Position numbers and translations under genes: made by a program. Source: an uncultured Bacteroidota bacterium (GTDB lineage Bacteria > Bacteroidota > Bacteroidia > Bacteroidales > P3). From it: a stretch of 64,000 nt of DNA. The notes under the pieces were generated by a model. It was not told the origin of the DNA. It made no database searches and was given only the letters and a program-made list of their open reading frames with translations. The stretch covers positions 1 through 64,000 of the forward strand of contig CACYPU010000006.1 in the NCBI GenBank assembly GCA_902776365.1. Direction: 5' to 3'. Of this stretch, positions 53,368-61,448 are shown piece after piece (positions within the stretch are counted from its first letter, which is position 1; every line of letters starts with the position of its first letter).

Positions 53368-54630
53368 TTACATAACCTCCAACCCCATAAAGCCAGATTG
53401 TTTTGAATTGAGTACCTTCCCGTACTTGGATGAAGAACCTTCAATATGCATCAAAACACAATCTGGTGCCCAAAAATAACTTGTAATATCTGGTTGGTGT
53501 AAGGTAATACCCACTTTGTATTCCCCACAGAATAAATATTGGGGTAAACGGATACGTCGGTTAATTGTAAAATCACCTGATTCTATTTTCGTCGACTCAC
53601 CACAGAAATGTCCGTTGTCAAATGTTGCAACTGGGACATTATCAATGGTGCTTATCCGAAATGCGATGTCTGCACAAATGGACAGATTTGTTCTCCCCGA
53701 TACAGATATGTCAATATATCTTTGATTCTGAGTAATGGTTGTCGTATCATTATCAGAACCGTTAAAAACTATCTCTTTGATTTCTACGTATGAGACTTGT
53801 TGTGTTATATGGTCTATTATTTTACCTCCATTTTTCTGTGGCTCTTTGAGATATTGGTCGATGGCATTATCTACAGTCCCGTCGAAAATAATTCTTCCAC
53901 AATCCATTACAATTCCCCTTCGACACAAATTTCTGACAGCTATCATATTATGACTCACAAATAAAACTGTCCTTCCTTCTCCTTTGCTGACGTCTTGCAT
54001 CTTGCCGATGGCTTTCTTTTGGAATTCAGCGTCGCCAACGGCGAGGACTTCGTCGACGACGAGGATTTCGGGGTCGAGGTGGGCGGCGACGGCGAAGCCG
54101 AGGCGTACCATCATGCCGCTGCTGTAACGCTTGACAGGTGTGTCTATATAACGTTCGCAGCCGCTGAAGTCGATTATCTCGTCGAGCTTTTTGGCAATCT
54201 CTTGTTTGGTCATGCCAAGGATGGCACCATTCATGTAGATGTTCTCACGTCCCGTCATCTCGGGGTGGAAGCCGGTGCCGACTTCCAGCAAGCTGCCGAT
54301 GCGGCCACGGGCACGGATGGTGCCTGTGGTGGGGGCGGTGACCTTGGAGAGTATCTTCAGCAGGGTGCTCTTGCCGGCACCGTTCTTGCCGATGATGCCC
54401 ACCACGTCGCCCTGCTCGACCTTGAAGTCGATGTCCTTCAGGGCCCAGACATATTCGCTCTCTCCCTTGGTGCTGCGGTCGTTGGTCTCGCCGATGGTCA
54501 GGTAGGGGTCTTCCTTACCCTGGATGCTCATCGTCCACCAGCGCTTGAGGTCATGAGCCAGAGTGCCAGTACTCACCAAACCTAGCCGGTATATCTTGCT
54601 AATATTATTGAATTCTATTGCTGTCGACAT
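53368..54630 (-). CDS. wzt: ABC transporter ATP-binding protein with carbohydrate-binding tail (Wzt-like)
   Basis: 420 residues. ATPase domain (about 1-245): Walker A GKNGAGKSTLLKIL, signature R-Y-S-S-G-M-M-V-R-L-G-F and Walker B ILVVDEVLAVGD, with V-S-H-N as H-loop. Residues about 260-420 form a beta-rich Wzt_C domain that recognises the finished chain. It works with the Wzm-like permease encoded 6 kb upstream to move the polysaccharide across the inner membrane. The 5' two thirds are GC-rich and conserved, the 3' third is A/T-rich, as if the specificity tail had been exchanged. Confidence 0.93.
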   Translation of the reverse strand: MSTAIEFNNISKIYRLGLVSTGTLAHDLKRWWTMSIQGKEDPYLTIGETNDRSTKGESEYVWALKDIDFKVEQGDVVGIIGKNGAGKSTLLKILSKVTAPTTGTIRARGRIGSLLEVGTGFHPEMTGRENIYMNGAILGMTKQEIAKKLDEIIDFSGCERYIDTPVKRYSSGMMVRLGFAVAAHLDPEILVVDEVLAVGDAEFQKKAIGKMQDVSKGEGRTVLFVSHNMIAVRNLCRRGIVMDCGRIIFDGTVDNAIDQYLKEPQKNGGKIIDHITQQVSYVEIKEIVFNGSDNDTTTITQNQRYIDISVSGRTNLSICADIAFRISTIDNVPVATFDNGHFCGESTKIESGDFTINRRIRLPQYLFCGEYKVGITLHQPDITSYFWAPDCVLMHIEGSSSKYGKVLNSKQSGFMGLEVM

Positions 54631-54644
54631 TCTTTATGATTGGT

Positions 54645-55544
54645 CTAAAGATTGAAATCTTCTTTCACTCGTTTGGCAAACAATGATGCACCATGATAAT
54701 TTAGATGCAACTCGTCTGCATATAAAATATTTAATCGAAAAAGTGAATCATTGTAGTAGTTTTTGTATTCTATTTTGTTTTTTCTTGACAGATTATTCAT
54801 CATTTTTTCAAGCTCGTTCCATATACGAGAATCGGTCTTCTCAATATAATGGTTTGTTACAGGTGGCAGAACAATAATGAATCTGACATTTAGACTGTCA
54901 CAAATAATAGCCATGTTTTGAATGTCTTTTGAATAGTGTTCTTCTGCTCTTATAATATCATTATATTGGGGATATTGGATGTATTCATGTTCACCATCCC
55001 ATTCTTTAAAGATTGGTGAGTATCCCAAGGAATCAATATATTGTTCTTCGTTATCATATCCATATGGAACCTCTTTGAAAATGGGCTTGACTTTTGCCCC
55101 TCGAAGATTCATTTGACTTGATAAGAATGCGGAATTTTCAAAGAAGAACATTCCGGAGGAGATATTCATGTATCTTTTATACGAAAAAACTTGATATTTG
55201 TCTGTATGTGGCGGGTACGGTAAGGCGGCTGATACCGGAAAAATCACCACCTTGAGATTCTTCATTTGGGGTGCATACTTCTGCAGAATGCGTACATCAT
55301 AGTAACTTGTGCGAGCTGCTGTTGCGCAATTGAATGCACTGTCTCCAAAAATATGGGGGTCAAAACTATTTGCAAATAGTGAATTACCAAGTAGTAAGAT
55401 GCTGATTTTGTCGGAGTGATATTGCATGTAGTTGCTCTTGTACCGATATTCATTGTTCCGATAAGAGAATAGAATTTCTCCCACGACAATTGGAATTGTA
55501 ATAAAGATGCTGACAAAAACCACGTCTTTGATGAACTGTTTCAT
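54645..55544 (-). CDS. Membrane-anchored SGNH-like hydrolase/acyltransferase partner
   Basis: 299 residues. N-terminal membrane anchor (about 7-25), then SILLLGNSLFANSFDP with the block I Ser in G-N-S and, near the end, ADELHLNYHGASLFA with a D-x-x-H dyad, as in the SGNH fold. It follows the MBOAT gene by 3 bp. MBOAT plus a periplasmic SGNH partner is the usual layout of O-acetylation systems (AlgI/AlgJ-X type), so it probably finishes acyl transfer to the polysaccharide (inference). Confidence 0.72.
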   Translation of the reverse strand: MKQFIKDVVFVSIFITIPIVVGEILFSYRNNEYRYKSNYMQYHSDKISILLLGNSLFANSFDPHIFGDSAFNCATAARTSYYDVRILQKYAPQMKNLKVVIFPVSAALPYPPHTDKYQVFSYKRYMNISSGMFFFENSAFLSSQMNLRGAKVKPIFKEVPYGYDNEEQYIDSLGYSPIFKEWDGEHEYIQYPQYNDIIRAEEHYSKDIQNMAIICDSLNVRFIIVLPPVTNHYIEKTDSRIWNELEKMMNNLSRKNKIEYKNYYNDSLFRLNILYADELHLNYHGASLFAKRVKEDFNL

Positions 55545-55547
55545 TTC

Positions 55548-56987
55548 CTAGAATTGGAAGTAGATGAATTCTTGATAGTCACCACGGAAGAAGATGGTTG
55601 AAGCAAGGAAAAAGGCGTAGATGCAGTATCGAATCCAGCGGTTGCAGAAGATATTCTCCCAGTTCTGCAGGCCGTGTTCCTTATTACGCTGGAGCCATTC
55701 TACTACAATCATGATTCCAACGGGCAACATTTCCCAATGGGTGAATATTTTATATATGCCTGTAAGGGTTTCAGAAGTGAGCATTTCGTGTAAATAACCC
55801 GCTGTAGATGGAATTCCTGTGGCACGGAAGATAATCCATCCGACGAGAGCCAACATGAAGGTTAAGGTCATCTGACCCAGTTCTTTCACCGAAGGCAGCC
55901 AGCGCCCGGCCGCCACGGTGTCGGTATATTTGCGGTTTTGGCCTAGCAGGATAAGTGGTAGGAAGAGGCAGGCATGGTAGAAGCCCCAGGAGAGGAATGT
56001 CCAGTTGGCACCATGCCACAAGCCACTGACTAGGAAGATGATGAAGGTGTTGCGCATTACCTTGAATTTGCCTACTCGACTGCCTCCAAGTGGAATGTAA
56101 ATGTAATCGCGGAACCATGTGGTGAGACTGATATGCCAGCGACGCCAGAACTCTGCGATGTCGCGGCTAAAATAGGGCGTTTTGAAGTTCTGCATCAGGC
56201 GTATACCAAAGAGTTTGGCCGTTCCGATGGCGATATTGCTATAGCCGGCAAAGTCACCATAAATCTGGAATGTGAAAAAGACGGCTGCCATCAAGTGTTC
56301 GCTTCCAGATCCTCCCCAGGCAAATACTTTGTCCACATAACTTGCACAGTTGTCGGCCACCACCATCTTCATGAACAACCCCCAGAGTATTTGACGGGCT
56401 CCATCGACAACTGTGTCATAATCGAAGGTGCGCTTGCGCTGGAATTGCGGTAACAGATTGGTAGCTCGTTCGATGGGGCCAGCCACAAGTTGCGGAAAGA
56501 AAGCGATATAGGCGAAAAAGGCAATAATGTCTCGGGTGGGCTCAATCTTGTGTTTATAGACATCGATGGAGTAGGATAGGGCTTGGAAGGTGTAGAACGA
56601 GATACCGACGGGCAGCACTAGGTGCAGCATGAATTTGTCACCTGCCACACCTAACAATCCAGCCAACTCAGCTGCGAAGAAGTCGTAGTACTTAAAGAGT
56701 CCGAGAATACCGACATTGATGATAATATTGCTCCATAAAGCTGTCTTGCGCCATCGCCCAGTGGACATTTGCTGTCCACTGAGGTAGGAGCAAAGAGAGG
56801 TAAATGCTATAAGGATAAGAAATTTCCAACTCCACAAGCCATAGAAGATATAGCTGGCTACCAATACGAATGCATTTTGCCATCGTAACTGTTGTTTCGA
56901 TTGAGCAATCCACCGGTCAAAAACAAACCAGTAGAGAAAGAACACTACCAACAGAAAAAATGCATATTTGATAGAGTTGAAAGCCAT
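55548..56987 (-). CDS. MBOAT family O-acyltransferase
   Basis: 479 residues, about eleven membrane spans. Signatures: S-Y-S-I-D-V-Y, FFPQLVAGPIERATNLLPQ, FWRRWHISLTTWFRDYIYIP and LVSGLWHGANWTF with the catalytic His. AlgI/DltB-type enzyme moving an acyl group across the inner membrane for transfer to a surface polymer. Pairs with the SGNH-like gene downstream. Confidence 0.93.
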   Translation of the reverse strand: MAFNSIKYAFFLLVVFFLYWFVFDRWIAQSKQQLRWQNAFVLVASYIFYGLWSWKFLILIAFTSLCSYLSGQQMSTGRWRKTALWSNIIINVGILGLFKYYDFFAAELAGLLGVAGDKFMLHLVLPVGISFYTFQALSYSIDVYKHKIEPTRDIIAFFAYIAFFPQLVAGPIERATNLLPQFQRKRTFDYDTVVDGARQILWGLFMKMVVADNCASYVDKVFAWGGSGSEHLMAAVFFTFQIYGDFAGYSNIAIGTAKLFGIRLMQNFKTPYFSRDIAEFWRRWHISLTTWFRDYIYIPLGGSRVGKFKVMRNTFIIFLVSGLWHGANWTFLSWGFYHACLFLPLILLGQNRKYTDTVAAGRWLPSVKELGQMTLTFMLALVGWIIFRATGIPSTAGYLHEMLTSETLTGIYKIFTHWEMLPVGIMIVVEWLQRNKEHGLQNWENIFCNRWIRYCIYAFFLASTIFFRGDYQEFIYFQF

Positions 56988-56991
56988 TTCT

Positions 56992-57918
56992 TTACAATTT
57001 ATGTAAGAAGTCTTCGTAGGCTAGTCGGATGCCGTCCTCCAATTCGGTTTTGTAGGTCCAGCCCAAGGCTGTGGCTTTGCTGACGTCGAGGAGTTTTCGG
57101 GGGGTGCCGTTAGGACGGGAGGCATCCCAGAGTATCTTACCTTCATAACCCACCACCTTGGCGACAGTTTCTGCCAGTTCACGGATGGTGAGCTCTTTGC
57201 CGCTGCCGGCATTCACTGTTTCGTTGCCGCTGTAGTTGTTCATCAAGAAGACACAGAGTTCTGCCAAATCGTCAACATAGAGGAATTCTCTCAGTGCGCT
57301 GCCATCGCCCCAGCAGGTGACGCTCTCGGCTCCGGACAGTTTGGCTTCATGGAAACGGCGTATCATGGCCGGCAGTACATGGCTGTGCTCAGGGTGGTAG
57401 TTGTCGTTGGGGCCATAGAGGTTGGTGGGCATGACAGAGATATAGTCGGTGCCGTACTGTCGGTTGAGGTACTCGCAGTATTTCAAGCCGCTGATTTTGG
57501 CCAGCGCATAGGCTTCGTTGGTGGGCTCGAGGCTCGAGGTGAGCAGACAACTTTCGGGCATGGGCTGCGGTGCCAGACGAGGGTAGATGCAGCTGCTGCC
57601 AAGAAACTCGAGTTTTTTGACTCCGTTCTGCCAGGCGGCATGGATGACGTTCATCTCGAGGGTCATGTTCTGGTACATGAAGTCGGCCAGCTCGGCGCTG
57701 TTGGCGGCGATGCCACCCACCTTGGCGGCGGCGAGGAAGACGTACTCGGGCTTCTCTTGCGCGAAGAAGGTTTCTACGTCTGCTTGGCGCGTAAGGTCGA
57801 GTTCTGCATGGGTTCTCAGCACCAGATTATTGTAGCCTTTGCGTTGCAGTTCCCGTACAATGGCACTACCTACCATGCCCCTGTGTCCCGCCACGTAAAT
57901 TTTGCTATTTTTCTCCAT
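56992..57918 (-). CDS. fcl: GDP-L-fucose synthase
   Basis: 308 residues. Converts GDP-4-keto-6-deoxymannose to GDP-L-fucose. Rossmann loop [30 protein letters not shown] and the catalytic Y-x3-K in [19 protein letters not shown]. It is the partner of gmd, from which it is separated only by GxxExxY element 2. Confidence 0.95.
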   Translation of the reverse strand: MEKNSKIYVAGHRGMVGSAIVRELQRKGYNNLVLRTHAELDLTRQADVETFFAQEKPEYVFLAAAKVGGIAANSAELADFMYQNMTLEMNVIHAAWQNGVKKLEFLGSSCIYPRLAPQPMPESCLLTSSLEPTNEAYALAKISGLKYCEYLNRQYGTDYISVMPTNLYGPNDNYHPEHSHVLPAMIRRFHEAKLSGAESVTCWGDGSALREFLYVDDLAELCVFLMNNYSGNETVNAGSGKELTIRELAETVAKVVGYEGKILWDASRPNGTPRKLLDVSKATALGWTYKTELEDGIRLAYEDFLHKL

Positions 57919-57948
57919 TAAACGCTAATGATCCTTTTTTTATTAAAA

Positions 57949-57991
57949 CGTTAATTGCCGTTAATTGGCCGTTAATGTTCCATTAATTATT
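57949..57991 (+). repeat. Left arm of GxxExxY element 2 (four units)
   Basis: Units CGTTAATTGC, CGTTAATTGGC, CGTTAATGTTC, CATTAATTATT with steps of 10, 11 and 11 bp. Confidence 0.85.
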
Positions 57992-58430
57992 CTTCATATT
58001 CCATTGGTACTGGTCGCATGTTACGGTCAACAACAAAACAACGATTGGTGGTTTTATCGTAGGCCCAGCGTTCGCCTACAAGACACTCTTCGCCAAAATT
58101 GATAAGTATACCCAAGGGTTTACGTGCAAGACGTAGGTAGTTGCACAACTGAGCACGGTGACCCGCAACAAGTTCAGAGACGGATTTAAGTTCCACTATT
58201 ACATCGCCTACCACCATATCCATCCGATAGGTTTTCTCTAAGAGGTGCTGCTTGTAGTATATCTTCAATTCCTGTTCACGTACACTTTCAATACCTCTGT
58301 CCTTCAACTCCAGTTGTAATGCTTCTTGATACACGGGTTCAAGCAACCCATAGCCTAGTTCAGAATGGACAGTCATTGCCGCACCGATTATTTGATACAC
58401 GAGGTCTTTATACTCAAACAAATAAACCAT
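57987..58430 (-). CDS. GxxExxY protein (PD-(D/E)XK nuclease-like)
   Basis: 147 residues. The motif G-L-L-E-P-V-Y lies at about 28-34, and the nuclease-like core is Y-R-M-D-M-V-V-G-D-V-I-V-E-L-K-S-V-S-E-L, then QLCNYLRLARKPLGILINFG. Clearly related to, but well diverged from, the copy at 32232 (shared E-L-K-S-V-S and K-P-x-G-x-L-I-N-F). It has a C-terminal extension W-A-Y-D-K-T-T-N-R-C-F. It has no evident part in GDP-fucose synthesis. Confidence 0.9.
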   Translation of the reverse strand: MVYLFEYKDLVYQIIGAAMTVHSELGYGLLEPVYQEALQLELKDRGIESVREQELKIYYKQHLLEKTYRMDMVVGDVIVELKSVSELVAGHRAQLCNYLRLARKPLGILINFGEECLVGERWAYDKTTNRCFVVDRNMRPVPMEYEE

Positions 58431-58434
58431 AAAG

Positions 58435-58462
58435 ATTAACGGATAATTAACGGTAATTAACG
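58435..58462 (-). repeat. Right arm of GxxExxY element 2 (three units)
   Basis: ATTAACG at 58435, 58446 and 58456 (steps 11 and 10), the reverse complement of the left-arm 7-mer. Confidence 0.85.
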
Positions 58463-59538
58463 TTATCTTCAGTAAAGTGGAGTTTGCGGACTTTCTTCAT
58501 GTCGTGCTGGACCATAATCTTGACGAGCTCTTCAAAGCTTGTCTTGTTGGGGTTCCAGCCTAAGACAGTCTTCGCTTTCGTGGGATCACCGAGGAGTTGT
58601 TCGACTTCCGCCGGACGGAAATACTTGGGATCCACCTCTACGAGCACCCTGTCAGTTGCTGTATCGATACCTTTCTCGTTCACCCCTTCGCCTTCCCAGC
58701 GCAGCTTGATGCCGGCCTCCTTGAAGGCCAGCGTGCAGAATTCGCGCACGGAGTGGTACTCGCCGGTGGCGATGACGAAGTCGTCGGGTTTGGGTTGCTG
58801 AAGCATGAGCCACATGCACTCCACATAGTCCTTGGCGTAGCCCCAGTCACGCAAGGCGTTGAGATTGCCGAGGTAGAGCTTGTCTTGGAAGCCTTGAGCG
58901 ATGCGGGCAGCGGCCAGCGTTATCTTGCGAGTGACGAAGGTCTCGCCACGCCGTTCACTCTCGTGGTTGAAGAGGATGCCGTTGCTGCAATACATGCCGT
59001 AGCTCTCGCGGTAGTTCTTCATCATCCAGAAGCCGTACTGCTTGGCCACACCGTAGGGCGAACGCGGGTAGAACGGCGTCGTCTCGCGCTGTGGTACCTC
59101 CTGCACCTTGCCGTAGAGCTCGGAGGTGGAGGCTTGGTATATGCGGCAGGTGCTGGCAAGTCCCGCGATACGCACAGCCTCCAGTAGACGCAGCACACCT
59201 ACGGCGTCGGCCTCAGCGGTGAACTCGGGCACATCGAAGGAGACCTTCACGTGGCTCTGTGCCGCCAGATTGTATATCTCGTCGGGACGTATCTCGCTGA
59301 TGATGCGGATGAGGCTGCTGCTGTCGGTCATATCGCCCCAGTGGAGTTCGATGAGACGCTTCTTCTTCATGTCGCGCACCCATTCGTCGAGGTAGAGGTG
59401 CTCGATGCGGCCGGTGTTGAACGAGCTGCTGCGGCGCAGCACTCCGTGCACCTCGTAGCCTTTCTCGATGAGGAACTCGGCCAGGAATGAGCCGTCCTGT
59501 CCTGTAATGCCCGTGATAAGTGCTTTCTTCATATTCAT
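58447..59538 (-). CDS. gmd: GDP-mannose 4,6-dehydratase
   Basis: 363 residues (alternative start 59532). First step from GDP-mannose to GDP-L-fucose. [21 protein letters not shown] is the NADP loop; [11 protein letters not shown] and S-P-Y-G-V-A-K-Q-Y contain the catalytic Thr/Glu and Y-x3-[19 protein letters not shown] is diagnostic. The last six codons and the stop lie within the right arm of GxxExxY element 2. Overlaps the nucleotidyltransferase gene by 4 bp. Confidence 0.96.
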   Translation of the reverse strand: MNMKKALITGITGQDGSFLAEFLIEKGYEVHGVLRRSSSFNTGRIEHLYLDEWVRDMKKKRLIELHWGDMTDSSSLIRIISEIRPDEIYNLAAQSHVKVSFDVPEFTAEADAVGVLRLLEAVRIAGLASTCRIYQASTSELYGKVQEVPQRETTPFYPRSPYGVAKQYGFWMMKNYRESYGMYCSNGILFNHESERRGETFVTRKITLAAARIAQGFQDKLYLGNLNALRDWGYAKDYVECMWLMLQQPKPDDFVIATGEYHSVREFCTLAFKEAGIKLRWEGEGVNEKGIDTATDRVLVEVDPKYFRPAEVEQLLGDPTKAKTVLGWNPNKTSFEELVKIMVQHDMKKVRKLHFTEDNVNYR

Positions 59539-60572
59539 TGTTTATGCAGTATACTCTGCGGTTTCATTGTGTGTGAGGTGAGGCTGGCGAGGAAGAGACG
59601 GAAGGCGTTGTCGTTGTAGACCATCTTGCGTTTCCAGCCGAGGGCGCGCCAGCGGCGCAGTTTCCAGTCGAGGCGGCCGAGGCCGTCGCCAGAACGGTCG
59701 TCCACGCTGCCATAGATTATATCGTGTTCCATGAGTGACTGGGTGGCTGAATGACCGAGTGGTTGAGTACCGAGGCGTTGTTCGGCGATGGTGTTAAGGG
59801 CATCGACGAAATCGCTCATGCCGTAATCTGCGACGGTCTTTTCCACCAGTTGCCAATCGGCCTTGTCCTTCAGCGTGCGGCAGGTGAGCGTCCAATCCAC
59901 CAGGTCGCGCAGTGTGATGCGGCTGGCGGCGAAATGTCCCGCCATGTGGCGCAGGAGGAAGAGAATCTCAAAAGTGGGTAGTGGGTAGTGGGTAGTGGGT
60001 AGTGATTGTCTCTCACCCACCAAGTCTTTGAGCAGCACCTCATAACGGCGGTTGCTGGGCGGATAGTGGGTGTTGAGGAAATCATAGTGGCTCTCCACCG
60101 TCACGCCGCGATAGTTGTATTTCGAATGGTGATGCGCATCGTTGCTGACGGTAGCCTTCAGCACTTCGCGGGCCACACGGTCGGCCTCCTCGTGTTTGTC
60201 ATAGAAGTAGAGGTCGAGGTCGCCGAACTCGCGCGTCCTAGGCTTTGGCCAGTACTCCGCCAGATGGGTGCCTTTGAGCACTAGCGTCTCGATGCCGTGC
60301 TGCCGCATGACGCCAATGATTTCCGTCTGGACCTCCCGCTGGTAGCGGTGCCACCGCTCGGCCTTCTCGCTCTCGGCCAGCCAAGGAATCTTCACCTCGC
60401 GCGGCGTCTCCTCGGGTAATGCTTCGGCCATCATTGTGGCTACATGGTTCTGCTGCGATAGCCTGAACAGGTGCCACCAGCGAGATGTCTCTATCGGGGA
60501 CGACAATACCGTCTGTTTCCCTTCAAGGGCTCCACGCAGCAACGCAAACAATATGTCAGTATCGCTCTTCAT
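59535..60572 (-). CDS. Nucleotidyltransferase family protein (NTP_transf_5-like)
   Basis: 345 residues. The core T-L-V-L-K-G-T-H-L and [10 protein letters not shown] (G-D-x-D metal site) followed by H-Y-D-F-L match the putative nucleotidyltransferase family often found in capsule loci, function unknown. Two repeat tracts insert peptides: [10 protein letters not shown] (about 190-199, 7-bp units) and [12 protein letters not shown] (about 267-278, 8-bp units). It lies between wzm and gmd. Confidence 0.82.
   Translation of the reverse strand: MKSDTDILFALLRGALEGKQTVLSSPIETSRWWHLFRLSQQNHVATMMAEALPEETPREVKIPWLAESEKAERWHRYQREVQTEIIGVMRQHGIETLVLKGTHLAEYWPKPRTREFGDLDLYFYDKHEEADRVAREVLKATVSNDAHHHSKYNYRGVTVESHYDFLNTHYPPSNRRYEVLLKDLVGERQSLPTTHYPLPTFEILFLLRHMAGHFAASRITLRDLVDWTLTCRTLKDKADWQLVEKTVADYGMSDFVDALNTIAEQRLGTQPLGHSATQSLMEHDIIYGSVDDRSGDGLGRLDWKLRRWRALGWKRKMVYNDNAFRLFLASLTSHTMKPQSILHKQ
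59733..59772 (-). repeat. Five 8-bp repeats (GAGTGRCT-like) in the nucleotidyltransferase gene
   Basis: GAGTGACT, GGGTGGCT, GAATGACC, GAGTGGTT, GAGTACCG on the plus strand. Coding translation [14 protein letters not shown]. Confidence 0.8.
59974..60001 (-). repeat. Four 7-bp repeats (GTGGGTA) in the nucleotidyltransferase gene
   Basis: Four perfect GTGGGTA heptamers, encoding [10 protein letters not shown]. The same tract occurs in wecB at 27075-27102. Confidence 0.93.
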
Positions 60573-60575
60573 TCC

Positions 60576-61448
60576 TTACACAGTGTCCATGAATGTTCTC
60601 TGTACCTTGTTGAAGATAATCACTCCAAGAGCAATCAGTACCGCCATGAAAGCAAAGCTATAGGCCAACCATCCCCAACCGATAAACTCACCCGAACCTA
60701 GCGCCCCATGTTTGAAGGTCTCGATGATAGGCGTCACGGGGTTGAGGAGCATGATATTATACAAATCATAGCCGGCCACCATCTTGCCTTTCACCTCGCT
60801 GAGTGGATAGACGATAGGTGTGGCATACATCCACAGCGATACGATGAAGGAGAATAGAATCTGCAGGTCGCGGTATTTTGTCGTCATGGACGAAATGATG
60901 ATGCCGAAACCAAGCGCCAGCCCTGCCAGCATCACCACAAGCAGCGGGAAAAGCAACAGATACCAATTGGGAGATGCTGCGGTGCCTACGATGGCATAGA
61001 TGGCATACACCACAGCAAACAGGCCTAGCTGTATCCCGAAACGCATCAGGTTGCTGATGACGTTTTCGATGGGCATTATCAAGCGTGGAAAGTAGACTTT
61101 GCCGAAGATGCCGGCATTGTTTACGAAGGTATTAGAGGTCTTGTTCAGACAGTCGGAAAAATACTGCCACACACAGACGCCTCCGAGGTAGAACAACGGC
61201 TGCGGCACACCTTCGGTCGGGATGCCGGCAATGCCGCCGAAGACCACCATATACATCACTACGGTCATCAAGGGCTGGATAATCCACCACAACGGTCCGA
61301 GGATGGTCTGCTTATAGCTAGTGATGATGTCGCGTTTTACGAAGAGGGTCAGTAAGTCGCGGTAGTCCCATATCTCCTTGAGGTTGACCTCAAGCAGCTT
61401 GTTTTTCGGCTTGATGACGGTCGTCCAGTCTTGGTTTTCTTCTTTCAT
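60576..61448 (-). CDS. wzm: ABC transporter permease for polysaccharide export (Wzm-like)
   Basis: 290 residues from the ATG at 61448, overlapping the sugar transferase stop by 4 bp; the open frame extends to 62294 but that part is the shadow of the sugar transferase gene. Six membrane spans; starts with L-K-E-I-W-D-Y-R-D-L-L-T-L-F-V-K-R-D-I and has QTILGPLWWIIQPLMTVVMY, typical of the ABC-2 polysaccharide exporters. Works with the ATPase at 53368-54630. Confidence 0.93.
   Translation of the reverse strand: MKEENQDWTTVIKPKNKLLEVNLKEIWDYRDLLTLFVKRDIITSYKQTILGPLWWIIQPLMTVVMYMVVFGGIAGIPTEGVPQPLFYLGGVCVWQYFSDCLNKTSNTFVNNAGIFGKVYFPRLIMPIENVISNLMRFGIQLGLFAVVYAIYAIVGTAASPNWYLLLFPLLVVMLAGLALGFGIIISSMTTKYRDLQILFSFIVSLWMYATPIVYPLSEVKGKMVAGYDLYNIMLLNPVTPIIETFKHGALGSGEFIGWGWLAYSFAFMAVLIALGVIIFNKVQRTFMDTV

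Larger units (their letters stand above)
57949..58462. mobile_element. GxxExxY element 2 with inverted 10-11-bp periodic arms
   Basis: Left arm: CGTTAAT at 57949, 57959 and 57970 and CATTAAT at 57981. Right arm: the complement ATTAACG at 58435, 58446 and 58456. A single GxxExxY gene fills the interior. Its stop lies in the fourth left unit and the gmd stop lies in the middle right unit, so gmd now ends in residues encoded by the repeat (D-N-V-N-Y-R). The element separates gmd from fcl. Mobility is inferred from structure. Confidence 0.7.
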
